Part shown: in pieces, positions 50,955 through 64,000 of the stretch
Numbering within the stretch: position 1 is the first letter of the stretch
How the letters are laid out: every line of letters begins with the position of its first letter
Assembly: GCA_013433145.1 (NCBI GenBank)
Contig: CM024191.1
Location: 388,501-452,500 of the forward strand
Length of the DNA stretch: 64,000 nt
Reading direction: 5' to 3'
From: Ascaris suum
Taxonomy: Eukaryota; Nematoda; Chromadorea; Rhabditida; Ascarididae
The notes under the pieces: generated by a model
What the model saw: the letters and a program-made list of their open reading frames with translations, nothing else
Told to the model about the DNA's origin: nothing
The model's database searches: none
Translations under genes and position numbers: made by a program

Positions 50955-51535
50955 TCGAACGCGCTCAGAAGGGAGGCTGCTGCGCATCCTTTTTTATGAG
51001 GCCATGGACGGTTTCAGTGTAATCGTGGAGATACAAGCTATGTGTCCAGAAGTTTTACCACGAAATTTTGAAGACAGACACGTGTTGAGTGGAAAGCTGA
51101 ATTTATCAATGCTTTTGCCACGACCGATGGATTGAGGGGAAATTTTGGAAGACCTTGCTGAATCCAAAACGAATTTCTATTTTTGATAGTGCATTTTTGA
51201 AATCACTTGCGTTTGAGGCACTTGCACGACGCATTTCATTATGGATCATTTTTAAATCTGGTACTTGCGCATAAGGTGTTATGCCTTATTTCCGGTCAAG
51301 TCTCTGCGTTCAAAATGCCGCGCGATATAGATACTGATTATGCAGGCGCCTAGTGGTTCAATTGTACCAAAAACGTGGCTCGCAAACGTTCCGCATTTGC
51401 AAAGTGCATTATAATCATACCGTTTCTGCTGCGTCTCGTCAACAAATATTATCGGGGATGTTGCCAAAATTTAAGTGGAAAAATACCAAGCTAGGGGACA
51501 GAAGTGGCTTCCATGTTTTTAATTCAAAAATTCCA

Positions 51536-51577
51536 ATAATTCAAAAATTGCATTCAGAAATGCAATTTTTGAATTAT
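51536..51577. repeat. Perfect palindrome: 19-bp stem, 4-base loop
   Basis: ATAATTCAAAAATTGCATT at 51536-51554 is the exact reverse complement of 51559-51577, separated by CAGA. A partial extra copy of the AATTCAAAAATT core lies immediately upstream at 51521-51532. Confidence 0.9.
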
Positions 51578-51579
51578 CG

Positions 51580-54500
51580 GAAACTAAACACGCATGCAAA
51601 CGATCCAACAGAAAGGCTTGTATGTATTTGGATGCGAAAAACAATAAGTAAACAGTAACAGCGAACTGTCTTTGAAATGTAATGAAGATGGTGATGGCGG
51701 AGAATATGAATGTAGAAAATCATGCAATCTAGGTGTATACAAATGCGACAGGACAGTGGATGAACGGGAATCCAAGAAATATATATCTGTGATTTCTGCA
51801 GAGCCGACAAAGCAGTTGATAATAAGTTGGGATTTGTCACGGAATTTTGGAAATGAATACGCATCGAATGGAAGGCTGAAGCTACCATTAAGTTGTTCAT
51901 TCGGTGTTGTCTTCGTGGAAATGTTAAGACGAGAAATCACCATCGTTTATTTCTTCGTCCCGCAAAGGTGTCCTGAAAGAGCTGGCAAAACGGTCGAACG
52001 AGAGGCGAGCGCTATGTTGGAAGGAATGGAGGCACAGCGGATGAAGATATTTTTCTGGTCGGATCTAACCGACAGTTAGCTGCACTTTATGAGAAGGTAG
52101 CTTCCACAAAGCAGCAGCTGAATTTAAAGTGGACAGCTTGGCCCGCTAACTAGAATCAGTGCGACCAACAGCACCAACCGATCTGTCTATCCCAACTCTT
52201 CGAGTGAGAAACACTGAAGCCGAGGTCCGTTCTATTCTAAACTGCCACAATACGTTTAAGACATTCGCTTAATGGGAAAAAACGAATACTACTTGGTTAT
52301 TTTAGGAGACCTAGAAGGGTTAGCGATAATCAAACGTTAGCTAACGGCAAAATGTTCGCCTTGAGAATCTGCAAGGTTGCGAGGTGGTAGAAGTTGAATT
52401 CAACGAAAGCTAGAGACATGGTTTCGAAAATGGCAATAAGCACTGGATGGAAAATTTAGGCTCAGGAATACCGCAAAAATGCTACCAGGGAAAATAAAAG
52501 AAATCGCCGCTTTCTTTCCTGCTCTTTCCAAAATACAATATGATATTAGAGCTGCAGAGTAAGCGATGGAATGAGAAGCACAAGCAGAAGCGTTCCGAAG
52601 GAACCATGAACCGAATGTATTGAAGTCAGGAGTCAAGGACGATCTTCAGTACGTAGAACTACCTTCAGCTGGACCCAGCGATCCGTTTTATCATCACTGC
52701 TGTTCTCCTTCACCTTCGTCTCCCTTACCAGCTTCAACACACATGGGAAACCAGTTCTCTTTGCAAATGATGACGAGTGTCGTGTGAGGGAAGGCCTTTA
52801 AATGAAAGCTAGTGATGGATTTCATAGAGTTAGACTTTGCTGAAATCGAGAAGTACCTAGAAGGGGTGTATATGAAACTTTATTCTTCAGAAATAATGGT
52901 TACCAGGTATTACTCCTCCTGTCAAGCGGTTAAGGTTGATGTGGACCTGGAGTTGGTAACTGATGACAAGCATTTGAATGTGGAAGATGGCGCACGGAAA
53001 CTAGGCACTTTCGGTAAACAACAAATACGTTATCAAAGACACTTTTACCATGATATCAAAATCGCGTTCTATAATCCTCCGCCACCTGCGTGCTTTCCAG
53101 AGAACAGGCCATGTTACTTCTCAGCAGCCTCATGCTTCGAAAGGTAGACTGTTCTTCCCAATAACAAGGCTTTGCATAAAAAGCACCTATTATTTATTCA
53201 GTCAGTACTGAGCCATGGCATTTGAGTCATATATTGGAGAAAAAAAACCAGAAAATCGAAGACCTTAGGCAAGATACTACTTTGGTGAGATTAATTATTT
53301 CTGAGATACTTGTTTCATAAACTGGTAAAACAGATGCAAAAAGGAAATCCGAGTTCATCACTTGAAAGTATAATCACTTAATCACTGCGGCTACGCATGG
53401 CCGTACTAGAAGAACCAATTATACGTCCAAATTCTACAACAATAATATGAGGCAGAAGCTGATGAGATCCCGTGTGACACAGCTGTCTGACTTGCATAGC
53501 ACATGTCATAAATGAAATCTTTGATGTGACATGGAGGTAATTTGCTGCTCATTGTTTTGTATCAATGGAATAAACGAAATGAACTGGTGCTGCACGCTTC
53601 CTTGTAGCATCCATGATCGTTGCAATTTACGTTGTGCTTGCTCGCTCACTTTCACCTGAAAATTTACTTATCACTCCTTCGCTTTATTTGCAAGCAACTA
53701 CAATTGTAGCGTGGAAGAGGTAATGATTACTGTACACGCCTTTTGTAATGAATACGAGCTTGAAGGTAATCGGTGAGCAACCGTAACAGCGAGTGCTTCT
53801 CATATATGAGCAAATGAACACATTTAGCATCACCGCAGCAGCACGAATAGGGTACTTGTTTTACTTTCCAAATATGCTACAGCGCTTTCGTTATTCGGGT
53901 ACCTTTTTCGTCGTTGGATCATATGCAAACCTATCAAGGAATTGCTGGGGAATGCGCACGTTGAAATCAAGCGCATTGATGAGGAAGTTTGTAGTTATTC
54001 CTTATTTCGCAGCGTACACATTCGAAAGCGCTCCCAAGTTATCAATAAAGTACTCTCTTCTAATGATGACCACCATATGCATCATCTATCAATCAGTTGG
54101 CTCCTTCGGAGCAAAACATCAGTTGTTACAGGACCGAACTGGTTTTAAAAAAGCATCTCGAGTTTTTAAGATCCCCTTTAGGAGAAACTTTTACGTACTG
54201 CTTTCGCAACAGTCGGATTCCCTACGCCGCATGCTTCAGTAATCAGAGCGGACAAATTATGAAGGTTGCCTGGATCAAATGAAAGCGGAGTATTGATTGC
54301 GAAACTTGTAGCGTGGCATTCCTCAGTTGATCTTCCTCAGTTCCATCATTGTAAGCAGTACATTCTGAGAAAGGCATCATTCTATCATCGGGAACCATAT
54401 ACACTTTGGCTTACGATTCAAAAATTGCAGTTCTTCATGGCTTATGCGAGCGGAGGTGGAACTGAAGGAAAATTGCTAATGAATGGATGAAGTTTCTAAA

Positions 54501-57500
54501 AGTGCAAAGAATCTCGAAATTCGTTGTCCGCAATTACTCTTGTTAATTCTGGGTCGAGTCAGGTGGTTTATGTTCTGTTAGGCTTGCAAAAATTATGGAG
54601 ATACCAAAAATGCTCTTTTGTTCGTCCACAGCCGAAACCCTTACTCTCCGAAAAAAGCCCAGAGATCATGCTCCCGAGCATCGATATGTGTTTGTATGCT
54701 CCGCACTACTCTGACTCACCCTGAATCGTGCAGACAATGACAAATTTGCATGGTTCCTCTTCCAGCGCATTTGGAATCTTGAAGAAGCTCTCCGTAAACT
54801 CCTTGTCGGATTCTAAAAGTTTTGATCACCGGCCTTTCCTAGCATCTGTAGTATCCAGGAGGACCTCGACATTATATCGTTCGCGCTTTCCGTTAGTTTT
54901 GATGCTTTCCTACCAATTTTTTTTCGCACTTTCTCATTTACGTGCTTTCTGAATCACTCAATTTTATAATATTCACAATGCGCTTCACCAAGCTCTCTGT
55001 TCCTTGCCGTGCGCTCAGTCATTGCGTTAGAGAATGACCATCCGGTAAAATACGATTGGGGTGACCACTCCATTTCCCGTCCGTCTGTTGATTGAAGTTA
55101 TGTATGACACATGTGGATGCCTTAAAATTGCGCTAGCTGATTCCAGTAGAGCTAGGTCTAAGCCTGCACGGAGTTGGTGCTCAAAAGTAGACCAAAACGA
55201 AGCGCTCGTGTTGCTCGTGACTAAGAAAATGTCTGTAAGTTGTGAGAGGCATGCGCATTTTTTATTAACGTCTAAAGTTTCGCGTCAAATTCATTTGTTG
55301 TCTTCATCATCCATAAAGGTTGAAATGAAGCAACGAGATAGCAATCTCAAAAAATGGAGAAAGCCACTTGGTCCTTATTATTGCAGTAAATTGTTGTGAT
55401 GATCTCATGCCAAAAACCGTGCTTAAAGCACAAATATTCATCCCCACTAGAGTGGAGAACTTGTTTTCGCATAAAAACAGTTCTTTTATCTCAGAAATTT
55501 TGATGACTACAGAGTTATGCCTAAGAGTGTTTCACACCTTACGGTTGGTGGTCCGCTGATGAAAATAAATGCTATTTTATCATACGATATGCACGTTATG
55601 GCTCTTATATGAAATTCATGTAACGTCCGGTAATACCGCGGTGTAAGCTTGGAGTCATTTTCAGCCAGCATTCTTGCTCAGTGACAGAAATGCGCCTTGA
55701 ATAGCAAATGACAAGATCAAGTATGGGATTAGTAAAGTACCTCGCGAGTTATATCTTAAGTTTTAAATGATTTACATACTAAATCCAGCAGTACATTATG
55801 CTTTACCTAACTTTCTTCTTCTCCTATGAACACCTTTTCACAGCAGTTGTTGGTATCCATGATCTTAAGAGAAACTGTAGTATGTGGGAATGTTATTTAT
55901 CTTTTCATTCTCAAGGCAATGCAAAATCGTCGTATGCGTATTGAAACTGTTCAAAAAATGTCAATCAATTGTGGCGTTTGTTATTTTGTTATGGAATATT
56001 CTGTATCGAAACATCTCGACTTGCATTATTTTTTCTTTAGTTGCAATTTCTCCACAAGGCAGAGGAGAATGTCAGCTCAAAAACTTCTGTCCTTGTAGGA
56101 CTTTTTTGTTTTGCTTTTGATTTGCACTTGTGACACAACGCTGGCTCTTCAAACGCTTGGCTAATATAATTGTTTAGCATCCTTACCGTTAATTTTCTGC
56201 AAAATCACAAATTGTTCAGCGCTTTGTGACAAATATATAAAAGTTTCCGTTGCATTCAATTTTTTTTCGGCATTGCTGCATGCTTTCCTTATTGTTTGCT
56301 TGAATTTAAAAGAGTAGAGCGTTTCCTACGTTTTTATCAAGTACTACGGAATATTAAATCGGCCTAAAATGTTACTGAGGAAATAGTGCAAGTTATGACA
56401 TAAACGAACCCATGTGAGCAAAAAACGACAATTCCGGTTGAGTGCAATAATGAACGAGAAGTTGCGAGACATAGCAAGCAACTGAGCGGAGAGATTGTTT
56501 GCCAAAGTTTGCTCCCTGGGGCGTTTATCCGATGAGAACGCGCTCGCGACAGCAGGCTGCAGGCTATCGAATTATGGAATCTTGCCCAGTTCTGGAAGAT
56601 GAGTGAATTTCATATCCATCTGCATTCAAGAAGCAATTTTTACCGTCAATGGACGCTTAATTTCTGCGCAAGCAAATGCCAGCTGAACTTTTCAATCAAC
56701 AGACATTTCCAATAAACAAATATTTATCAATAAAATTGTGCACAGTAAATTAGTCAACGAAGATTTTGCTTTCTTCTGCTAATTCATCAAATCTTTGCAC
56801 ATCGCTTCCATCTTTTATTGGGCTTTCCGTGAACGAGCAGTTATAAGTTGAGTTTCTCATCAAACTCGTTTGTCGTGATAGAATAGGGTCATCGTTAGCG
56901 AAGTACATTTTGTGCAACAGTTCTTACTAGTGCACAGAAAAATCCTCTTCCCCTATCTCATTTTCATAAATTCCTCCAAAAACAATGCAGATAAACATTC
57001 ATCTCATTTAGAAATTGTATAACGAGTTTGTAGCATAACTTGGTGACCACCGTTGCGCAAAGGAGGTAATCTACATTTGTTTGCCTCATCACCCATGTTT
57101 AAATGGCAGTGTTGTGCGTTCTGCCGAAATGGTGAGACACCACTATTGCAGTTGTCTGCTCGTTGTGATGCAAATCACATTGAATTTCACGTTTTCGATG
57201 TGTACGAAGTGCTGCATAAGAAAAGCGTCAAGTTATCTAAGCATCCCTCGCACCGTTAATTCCTCGAGCGCTTTATTCGATTTTCAAAAATAGCTTGAAT
57301 AGAGGTGTTCAACCAAGGCTTAAAAGAGCGTCTGCAGGGAACAAGGCAAGCATTAAGCAGGTAGACCAATTAGCGTTGCTTGCATAATTTTCGAGCGACA
57401 GGCTTGTAGTTCAATATCATATTGCTGTTTTTACAATAATATTTCAAGTGATAAGCAACGTTGCTTATGGTAGCGATATTCCACAGCCACTTAACTTAAT

Positions 57501-60500
57501 TATTGTTGTGTATGGCTTTGGCTTCTAATTAGCGTGACAGAATCGCTGGCCGTAGTCGTCTGTCTGTGCTAGATACCAAGGGCATTATTCTCAGTTTACT
57601 CGATTGGACGGGAGTTCATCTATCCAACAGACCAAATACCACTATTACTGACTGGGTGCATTCCAGTAAATGCTCTGTTACATCAGTCATCCCTCACTTT
57701 CAGCCATGGAGCGCTACATTTTCTAAATGTTTGTCGCTGGCAGCGTGGCTTGCATCAAACATTCTCGCATATATATGTTTGATGACGAGTGCGAAGTTTT
57801 TTTGTCATCCTCTAAGGACAATCCATGGGACGCAGATTTACAAGCTTATCTTGAAAGCCTTTCAGCGTGGTTTGAAGAAATGTAGCCATCCGTTTCATTA
57901 TCCAAGTGGTCTTCGCTAAATATAGCTATTTTTTTCGTTCAGAACGAAATGTTTATTTGGAGCATTGGAACTATATGGTATAGTGGTCATTAATTCCTTC
58001 TCATATTTGAATTCCTTTTATGTACAAGTGATAGAAAAGCGAGCGGCATCCGCGGCCTCTTATTTAGATGCTCTACTGCTAGAGGTGGCACCATTGTTAA
58101 TGAAATGAATCGCATCAATGCATTAATTCATCAAGATTATACTTTAGTCATTTGTAGTTCATGCATGGCGAAGATGTTCAGATTTGTCAAGCAAGTTTAG
58201 TGCGGATTAGCAAATTCAAGGAAGCCCCTATGAAAACTAGAAATATTTACAAATTGTTGCGTATTGCATGAGTCTTATAAATATTTACGCCCGCTTAACG
58301 AATTGGGCATTTCGTAAATGACTTTTTTGTGTTTTGATGTATGAGGATTTATGCAGGAAATCTTCTTCAAATTTCGTTTTTGTTTTTATCAGACAATGCA
58401 GCCAAAACTCATAAACCATTGCTAACAGAAACAATCATAGAATACGATAGAAACTAATCGAACAGTGTCTCATAGATAGAAAAAAAAAAAGATTCACTAT
58501 ATGATTATGTGATGAAAAAGTTTCGCCTTAAGAGAAAAAAATTCATTGATAGGGTCTTAATATTCATGAGACAAATAACAGAATGTCTATAGAATGACAG
58601 CATTTGTATCTGAGCATGAGCACTGCCGAAGACTGCCGGAAAAGTTGTGCTCATAGAAAAACACTCGCATAATGGCAACATCGGATCAACTTTGTTATTC
58701 GAAGAGTTGAACCTCACCAGTTTCTGCATGTGAATTCACAAACTTTCGCTTTTCAAATTCTCACTTTAAATAATAAAATTTATATAGTAATTTGAGATGG
58801 GAAAGATGGAAAATTCAGGCACTACTATTAAGCACGCTAAATGCATCCGATGTGGACGAATATATTCGAGTAGTCGAGCAATAGCTGCTAAAATTGTCGG
58901 AAATATCAGTGCTTAGAAAAAAAAACAATGTTAATTAAAGACGTCCGTTTAGGGGGTTCGGAATGGATTTTCTTTAACATGGAAGCGGTATGAACAGAAA
59001 TAAATATGTATTCTTGAATCGTACAATTGTTCATCACGATGAAGTAACTTATATTCTTTCTAAATCTCAACAGGTATGAAGAAAGAGCATCACAACTAAT
59101 CAGGCCAGTTTTTTTCTTCTGAGTAAGGAACCAAACACGTGCATTGTTTGCAGGCTAGTCATGTTCACAGTGAACAGCTTCATCGCAGACTGCACTTTTC
59201 TGATCAACAATTAGCCAATTCGCGTTCGCAAAACGATGTTAGAAGGCCGTTGAGTTCGTATTTCGGTGCATCTTTGTCTACTATATCTGTCTGTTTTTGC
59301 TCTTCCAAGTAAGCGCATGAATTTTTCCCATTATTAAAATTAAGTTGTGCATAGATTCAAAAACGAAATATTCCCTTGTAGCATGAATTTCTAATGAGTT
59401 ATGAATGTTTAGATTTTTGAAACCTATTCATTTCAAGCCTCTCAACGATTTTTGAAACCTATTGGATCGTTCTCATATAACTTATTTAGTCGATTGCAAT
59501 GAGAGCGATATACGGTTCTAATGAAAATATATTGTGGATTTTTTTTGGTGCCGTTCGTCGCTATGGAATAATTGCTGATGGCTTGATTTGCAAAGAAAAG
59601 TGTTTCATTTTGAAAAATCCATACAGATTTGCGAATAAGGCGCATATGTCCTATGCATGCGTCATTGCCATTTAAATGCTTCGAATTTGCTTGCATATTT
59701 GTCAATCGATTCAAATGTTATGCTCGTAAAGTTGAATCAAAAATGTGCTCGCAGCGCTTCAATTCGCTTTTTGATAATAGAGATGTAATTCTAAACATAG
59801 TCATTTCGATCCTTGAATAAATAGTCAAGCAAGCTCATCTTCATAGGAAGTCGGAGCAACACTGGTAAAAAAAAGAAGAGATGAAATATCACTGCAAAGA
59901 AAAAACAAAAGCAAGCAAAAGGCGTTAAAACAAGCAACAGGACACAGAAACAGCCACTCATAAGAAGTGTAAAATGTTTACATTTCGTTGTATATTATAA
60001 TCGAACATGGTATGCAGATTATAGGCATAAATTTATTCATTGCAGTAAATCGTCGAATATCGCTCGAGAATGCGACGTAATGAAGATGAAAGCCTATAAA
60101 AAACAATAAGAAAAACTGCGAATAAACGGAGATGCGACATTAAGCGCAACTCAAATAAACACATCCTCAACAAACTATTGCATTTTTTTCATCATATCGC
60201 TTCAGCTCAACAATAATCATGCCGTGGATATAGTGAAGCTTATAAGCGTAGTGAAACTGAAACAAACAACAACATTCTATTGAATAAAAAATAAACATCT
60301 TCTAATTAATGACTGCTAGCAGAAATCTTTGCACTTTTCAGCGACATTACATTTTTACACGTTTCATTTTAAAAAATAGTAGGCCCTGGTAATCTCTTTT
60401 GTTTGAAGGTCAATACTTTTGCATCTATGCATTTATAAGCAGAACTTATTGTATATTTTGCTTCTACAGTTCCCTTTATTATTTTCTACGAATTGGCAGC

Positions 60501-61435
60501 AAAACCAAAAATAGTTATGCTTTTGTTGATTGTGCCATAGCAGCAGCTTGTGAGACTTTGCATGATTATGACAGCTTGCAATGAAATGACATTTCCGTAT
60601 CTTTCAATACCTTCTCCTTGCTCTATTTTGCTTGCTCTTACAAATAAATATAACCCGGCTAAATTAGTAACTATAAATTAATAACCAACTCCCCTAGTCG
60701 TTGAAAACCGCCATAGTATAATATGATATAATATAAATAGGAAAAATTTCGATGTATATTCTCCTACGATAGACTAACAAACTATAAGTCGACGCAGTCA
60801 AGACGTATTTCACAAGGACTCAAAATAATTTATAGAATAGTATTCCAGTTGGTTTCCAAATACTGAACGAATTGAATAAAACTCAATGGCGCGTAAAAAT
60901 ATCGATGCTGAGAAAACAATTTACTAATGAAGAAATTGATAAATGAGGTATCGAAGACACCACAATCAACAATTGTTTTCGATATTCATAAGTAGTCGAA
61001 CGTGAAAGTTGTCTGTTGCTTCATAGGCAATTTTTTTTTCATTTTATTGCCATATCGACTGTATCAACTATGAAATAATATGAGGAAGTCCTAGCCAAAT
61101 TGAACGTTGGAACTGTGCGCTCTTATGGTTTAATTGATGATCAAGGAAATTAGAGAATCATTCATTTTCATTTATTGCATCGCCTTATCAAAAGCATAAC
61201 AGTCGCAGAAAAAAAAAAAACAAATGTTGAAATGAAAGCCGAATGATTGAGAAATCTGAATATTTGATTCACGTTTGCAAGTGAAAAGTGGTTGGGATGC
61301 AAACGTTTGATTTTAACTGTCCCTTCTATACAGTGAACGAATAAAGCCAAATGATTTTCACTTTTCTCGTTGGAAATTATTTCAGATGTCAACGCCGGTG
61401 ACAATTTGATCGTGAGTTTTATAGCAACTGCTTAC
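51580..61435. other. Stretch without a supported gene
   Basis: AT-rich. Protein-like but interrupted frames on the plus strand at about 51.7-53.1 kb and 53.9-54.5 kb may be remains of transposon genes; no diagnostic motif was seen. A 117-codon plus frame at 57,566-57,919 contains a good acceptor (CATCCCTCACTTTCAG at about 57,704), but this length is expected by chance. From about 58 to 61 kb nothing coding was seen. Confidence 0.35.
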
Positions 61436-61520
61436 TGTTCCATTCGCATCATTGCCAACGTCGTCTTTTGATCGAGAAGAGCGAGGAGAGAGGGAGGGGT
61501 AGTCACATAAATTTCTCATT
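61436..61520 (-). CDS. Candidate exon, Ser-rich
   Basis: Acceptor ACAAATTTAG and strong donor GGAACA|GTAAGC bound one base plus 28 codons reading MRNLCDYPSLSPRSSRSK and then DDVGNDANGT. Polar and low complexity. Its connection to the exon at 62835-63073 was not shown; phases at the available donors there do not fit. Confidence 0.33.
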
Positions 61521-62780
61521 CTAAATTTGTTTTCGGCGAGAGAGGCGATTTGGGATAGCACGAAATTAAGCGGAGTTTTCACGAATACCATATTATACAA
61601 AAATGCCTACATTATTTTTTGTTTAACGACATATTATCACCCTCGTCTTTTCCCTCTCCCTCCTACATGAATTATACAAATGTGTAACAAATCTCTGCTC
61701 CGCTTTTTCGATGATGGCATTCGCTCGACAAGCGAACGACCGCAGTCCTGAACTCTATCACAGCATCCGTTAACCAATCTCATATGTTTCTAGCCTATCC
61801 TTTTGCATGCAATCATGATCGCAGTACAATAATCTGCAGTATAGGTTATTGCTAAAGAAAACATGGCTATTCCACTCAAATGACTACTTGTGCCATATGA
61901 AAATCAATTTCTTATGCGCATTTCAGATCGACGCCGGCATATGTCTGTATCTGCATTTCCATCAATTTCAGCTTCCCATTTAGAAAAGCCATTTGAGCGA
62001 AAATTTGATGAATGCAATTCGCGTCTTAGGTAATTCATTGGTAACAAAATACCTATGTGACAAAATTCACGATTCATATCTGCACAAACGGTCGATCGAG
62101 AAAAAGGTGAATTTTAGTGAAAAGATTTGAGCGGTCGATCTCATGACAGGCAAAATGAATTTTCTGTCGATATATTTTGGCAGTTGCGGTTTTGTGCAGC
62201 AGGCTGGTCGAATAGGGGAAGTTTCGAAATCCTTAAACCTCCTAGCCCTTGACGCGCTTGGTGCTCGTTTTAAAAAAATCACGTTTGGGTGAAAATTGAG
62301 TCAGTTTCTTCTAAGACGCCAATATCTGGCAGAACTCAGGTATTTCTCAGGCATGGATAATGCCAGTGTTTAAGGTTTGTAAGTATTTATTAGACATTCA
62401 ACAATCGTATTTTCGTATAACTAGAGGTTGCATTGCTTGGCAAATTATCGGTGGCTTCGCAAAATAGGCTCAAAGCATTTGATAGGGTTTCGTTTTGCTT
62501 CCATGTTTTTCCTGCTTCAACTAACTTCAGTGCGAGAATCTTTCCATCTTACGGCGGTTACAGCGTAAGTCATCCGTTTTTGTCTAAACCGTCCTCTTCC
62601 TTCAAATGTTCGTTTCCCCACTTCATCCTCCTCTCCCTGAGAGATTTCACAAGTAATTTTGTCTCCCGAAAATTACCCGGCTAATCATAATGTTGACCTA
62701 TAATGAATGCAGTCATAGTCTCAATATAACTTGGCTACTGTTTACTATACATGAATACAATGTGAAAATGAGTGCTGATT

Positions 62781-62786
62781 TTTATT
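62781..62786 (-). other. Poly(A) signal AATAAA (minus strand)
   Basis: AATAAA on the minus strand, about 48 bases after the stop codon at 62835-62837. Spacing is as expected for a nematode 3' UTR. Confidence 0.5.
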
Positions 62787-62834
62787 GCCCGTTCGTTTCA
62801 AGACGCGATTCTTGTTAGAAGGTTGGCCCATCGC

Positions 62835-63073
62835 TTAAGCGCCGCCCACCGTACTCAGTTCATCGCAAGCAACAATAACTTTGCGAATTTCAGTGCTGAA
62901 AACTATTGTGGCTTTGTATTGCGTTACGCTTAGAATTGAAGATACATTGTTGACGTGATAATTCTTTGACAGCCATTCGGCTGGCAGTAATATTTCTTGT
63001 GCGATATCCGTCGGCTGCCATTTTCCATTCTTATGTTCTAACATTTGAACCAGCCGTCTAGCACATATGACTA
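62835..63073 (-). CDS. Terminal exon of an unrecognised minus-strand gene
   Basis: A T-rich acceptor (ACAATTTATCTCAG) ends at 63074. The frame then gives VICARRLVQMLEHKNGKWQ, PTDIAQEILLPAEWLSKNY, TQYKATIVFSTEIRK and VIVACDELSTVGGA before TAA at 62835-62837. Codon use is good, and AATAAA follows about 48 bases later. The same frame is in fact open upstream to an in-frame TGA at 63135-63137, and beyond it to about 63,395, so the exon may be longer. No domain was recognised. Confidence 0.47.
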
Positions 63074-63580
63074 CTGAGATAAATTGTTGTGCATGATCGT
63101 AGAAGCAACACTCGATGTTTGAGGTCAGCTCTGCTCACAGCCGCAACAGCTTGTCATGAGGAATGACGAAAGAATCTCTGCAGGTTCTTTGCCATATTCT
63201 GAGATGAGGTAGCAGTGAAGTGATAACTGCCGAGATTATTGATGCACCTGAAGTGAAAGTGAAGAGTGCTGTGGAAAACGAATTAGAACACTGGACGCGA
63301 TAGAAGGATTGACTACGAAGCATCCAAGTTGCGAGTAATGGATGTTTGCTAGAAGCAAACTTGTTCGATGAATGGTCTGAAAAAGGTGTTCGCATAGGAT
63401 TGTGCCACTTCTACGTATGACGTTCTTCTAAGCAGAATCCGAGCAGTGGCAGTTAGAAGGGCGAAGATGAAAAGTGAATTAGAGTGGCGAAGGGAGAGAG
63501 GGCGTAAGGGCCCGTTTTGGGATGTCGCCTCGCTTAGATGCTCTCGCCTGAAGCCCGTCCCTGTCGTAGATGAGTGTTAG

Positions 63581-63780
63581 CTCCTGAGCGCCTCAAATCA
63601 ATTCGATCATGGGCGCGCCACAAGTTGGGCATCGATGAGCGCTGCATAACCGACTACAGCGCGGCGATGCTATACAGTCACGTTACGCTGCTAATGCTCA
63701 GAGTGGTCGACGTTGTCGCCAAGACTACAGTCCAGCAGTCGGCCCGCATGCTTGTCGCTGATGTACCCGGAGACATACAG
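63581..63780 (+). CDS. GC-rich exon of a plus-strand gene leaving the window
   Basis: The frame is open from an AG at 63579-63580 (weak acceptor GAGTGTTAG) to a donor ATACAG|GTTTGT. The peptide is PERLKSIRSWARHKLGIDE, then RCITDYSAAMLYSH, a hydrophobic VTLLMLRVVDVVAK and SARMLVADVPGDIQ. GC content and codon use stand out sharply from the flanks. It is divergent to the minus-strand exons ending near 63.4 kb. The first exon and start were not found; the function is unknown. Confidence 0.4.
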
Positions 63781-64000
63781 GTTTGTGCTCTGTTTACTCT
63801 TTTGCTCTTTCGTCGCATCACTTTTGCTGTCTTTCATGCGAGCTTCTTTGTAATCTGCTAGATTCTGTTCTGATCCTTCTTATACGACTTCTTTGCGCTA
63901 GAAAAAAAAACACCTGCAAGCAAGTGCGACGAATCGCATATTGCTGACAAAGGCATTTGTTCCACAGCGGTGTTCAACTTGAAACCATTTTGTTCGTTTC

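Noticed and set aside
57053..57259. CCAFCRN followed by GE at a GTGAGA donor, reminiscent of the first zinc knuckle of Nanos proteins
   Set aside because: No second knuckle or following conserved block was found downstream on the plus strand, so the resemblance is too short to call.

Overview
The window looks like nuclear DNA of a nematode, most likely a strongylid (hookworm-like) worm; that placement is inference. The evidence seen is: AT-rich sequence; short exons in long introns; acceptors of the TTTCAG/TTTTAG type with GTAAGT/GTGAGT donors; a decayed non-LTR retroelement; long poly-C/poly-G tracts; and an (AT)54 microsatellite. There is no operon or Shine-Dalgarno organisation, and no tRNA, rRNA or CRISPR array was recognised. 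All gene models were built by eye from open frames, splice signals and phase agreement between successive exons.

Layout. At 1-161 (+) is a probable C-terminal coding end running in from the left. At 1.1-5.6 kb (-) is the clearest gene: a Gln/Ser/Pro-rich protein with C2H2 zinc fingers in at least four exons whose phases agree, three of them at unbroken junctions. At 9.3-12.7 kb (-) are three weaker exons with hydrophobic segments. Around 15.4-15.9 kb (-) is a frame-broken, protein-like stretch. At 19.8-20.7 kb (+) are the last two exons of a gene ending NSHYSV. From 20.7 to 30 kb there are only isolated candidate exons and simple repeats.

From 30.1 to about 50.7 kb (+) is a long gene assembled from up to twelve exons in mostly compatible phases. 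It could not be matched to a family by eye. A decayed RTE-type non-LTR retroelement (about 40.6-43.6 kb) sits in one of its introns. The 3' end is unresolved: either a stop at 48,940 followed by AATAAA at 49,151, or continued splicing to exons at 49,632 and 50,599.

From 50.7 to 61.4 kb is mostly AT-rich, with a perfect 19-bp-stem palindrome and some decayed-looking open frames. At 61.4-63.4 kb (-) are exons of one or two genes, including a good terminal exon with a downstream AATAAA. At 63.58-63.78 kb (+) is a GC-rich exon of a divergently oriented gene that leaves the window. The genes show no evident common pathway.
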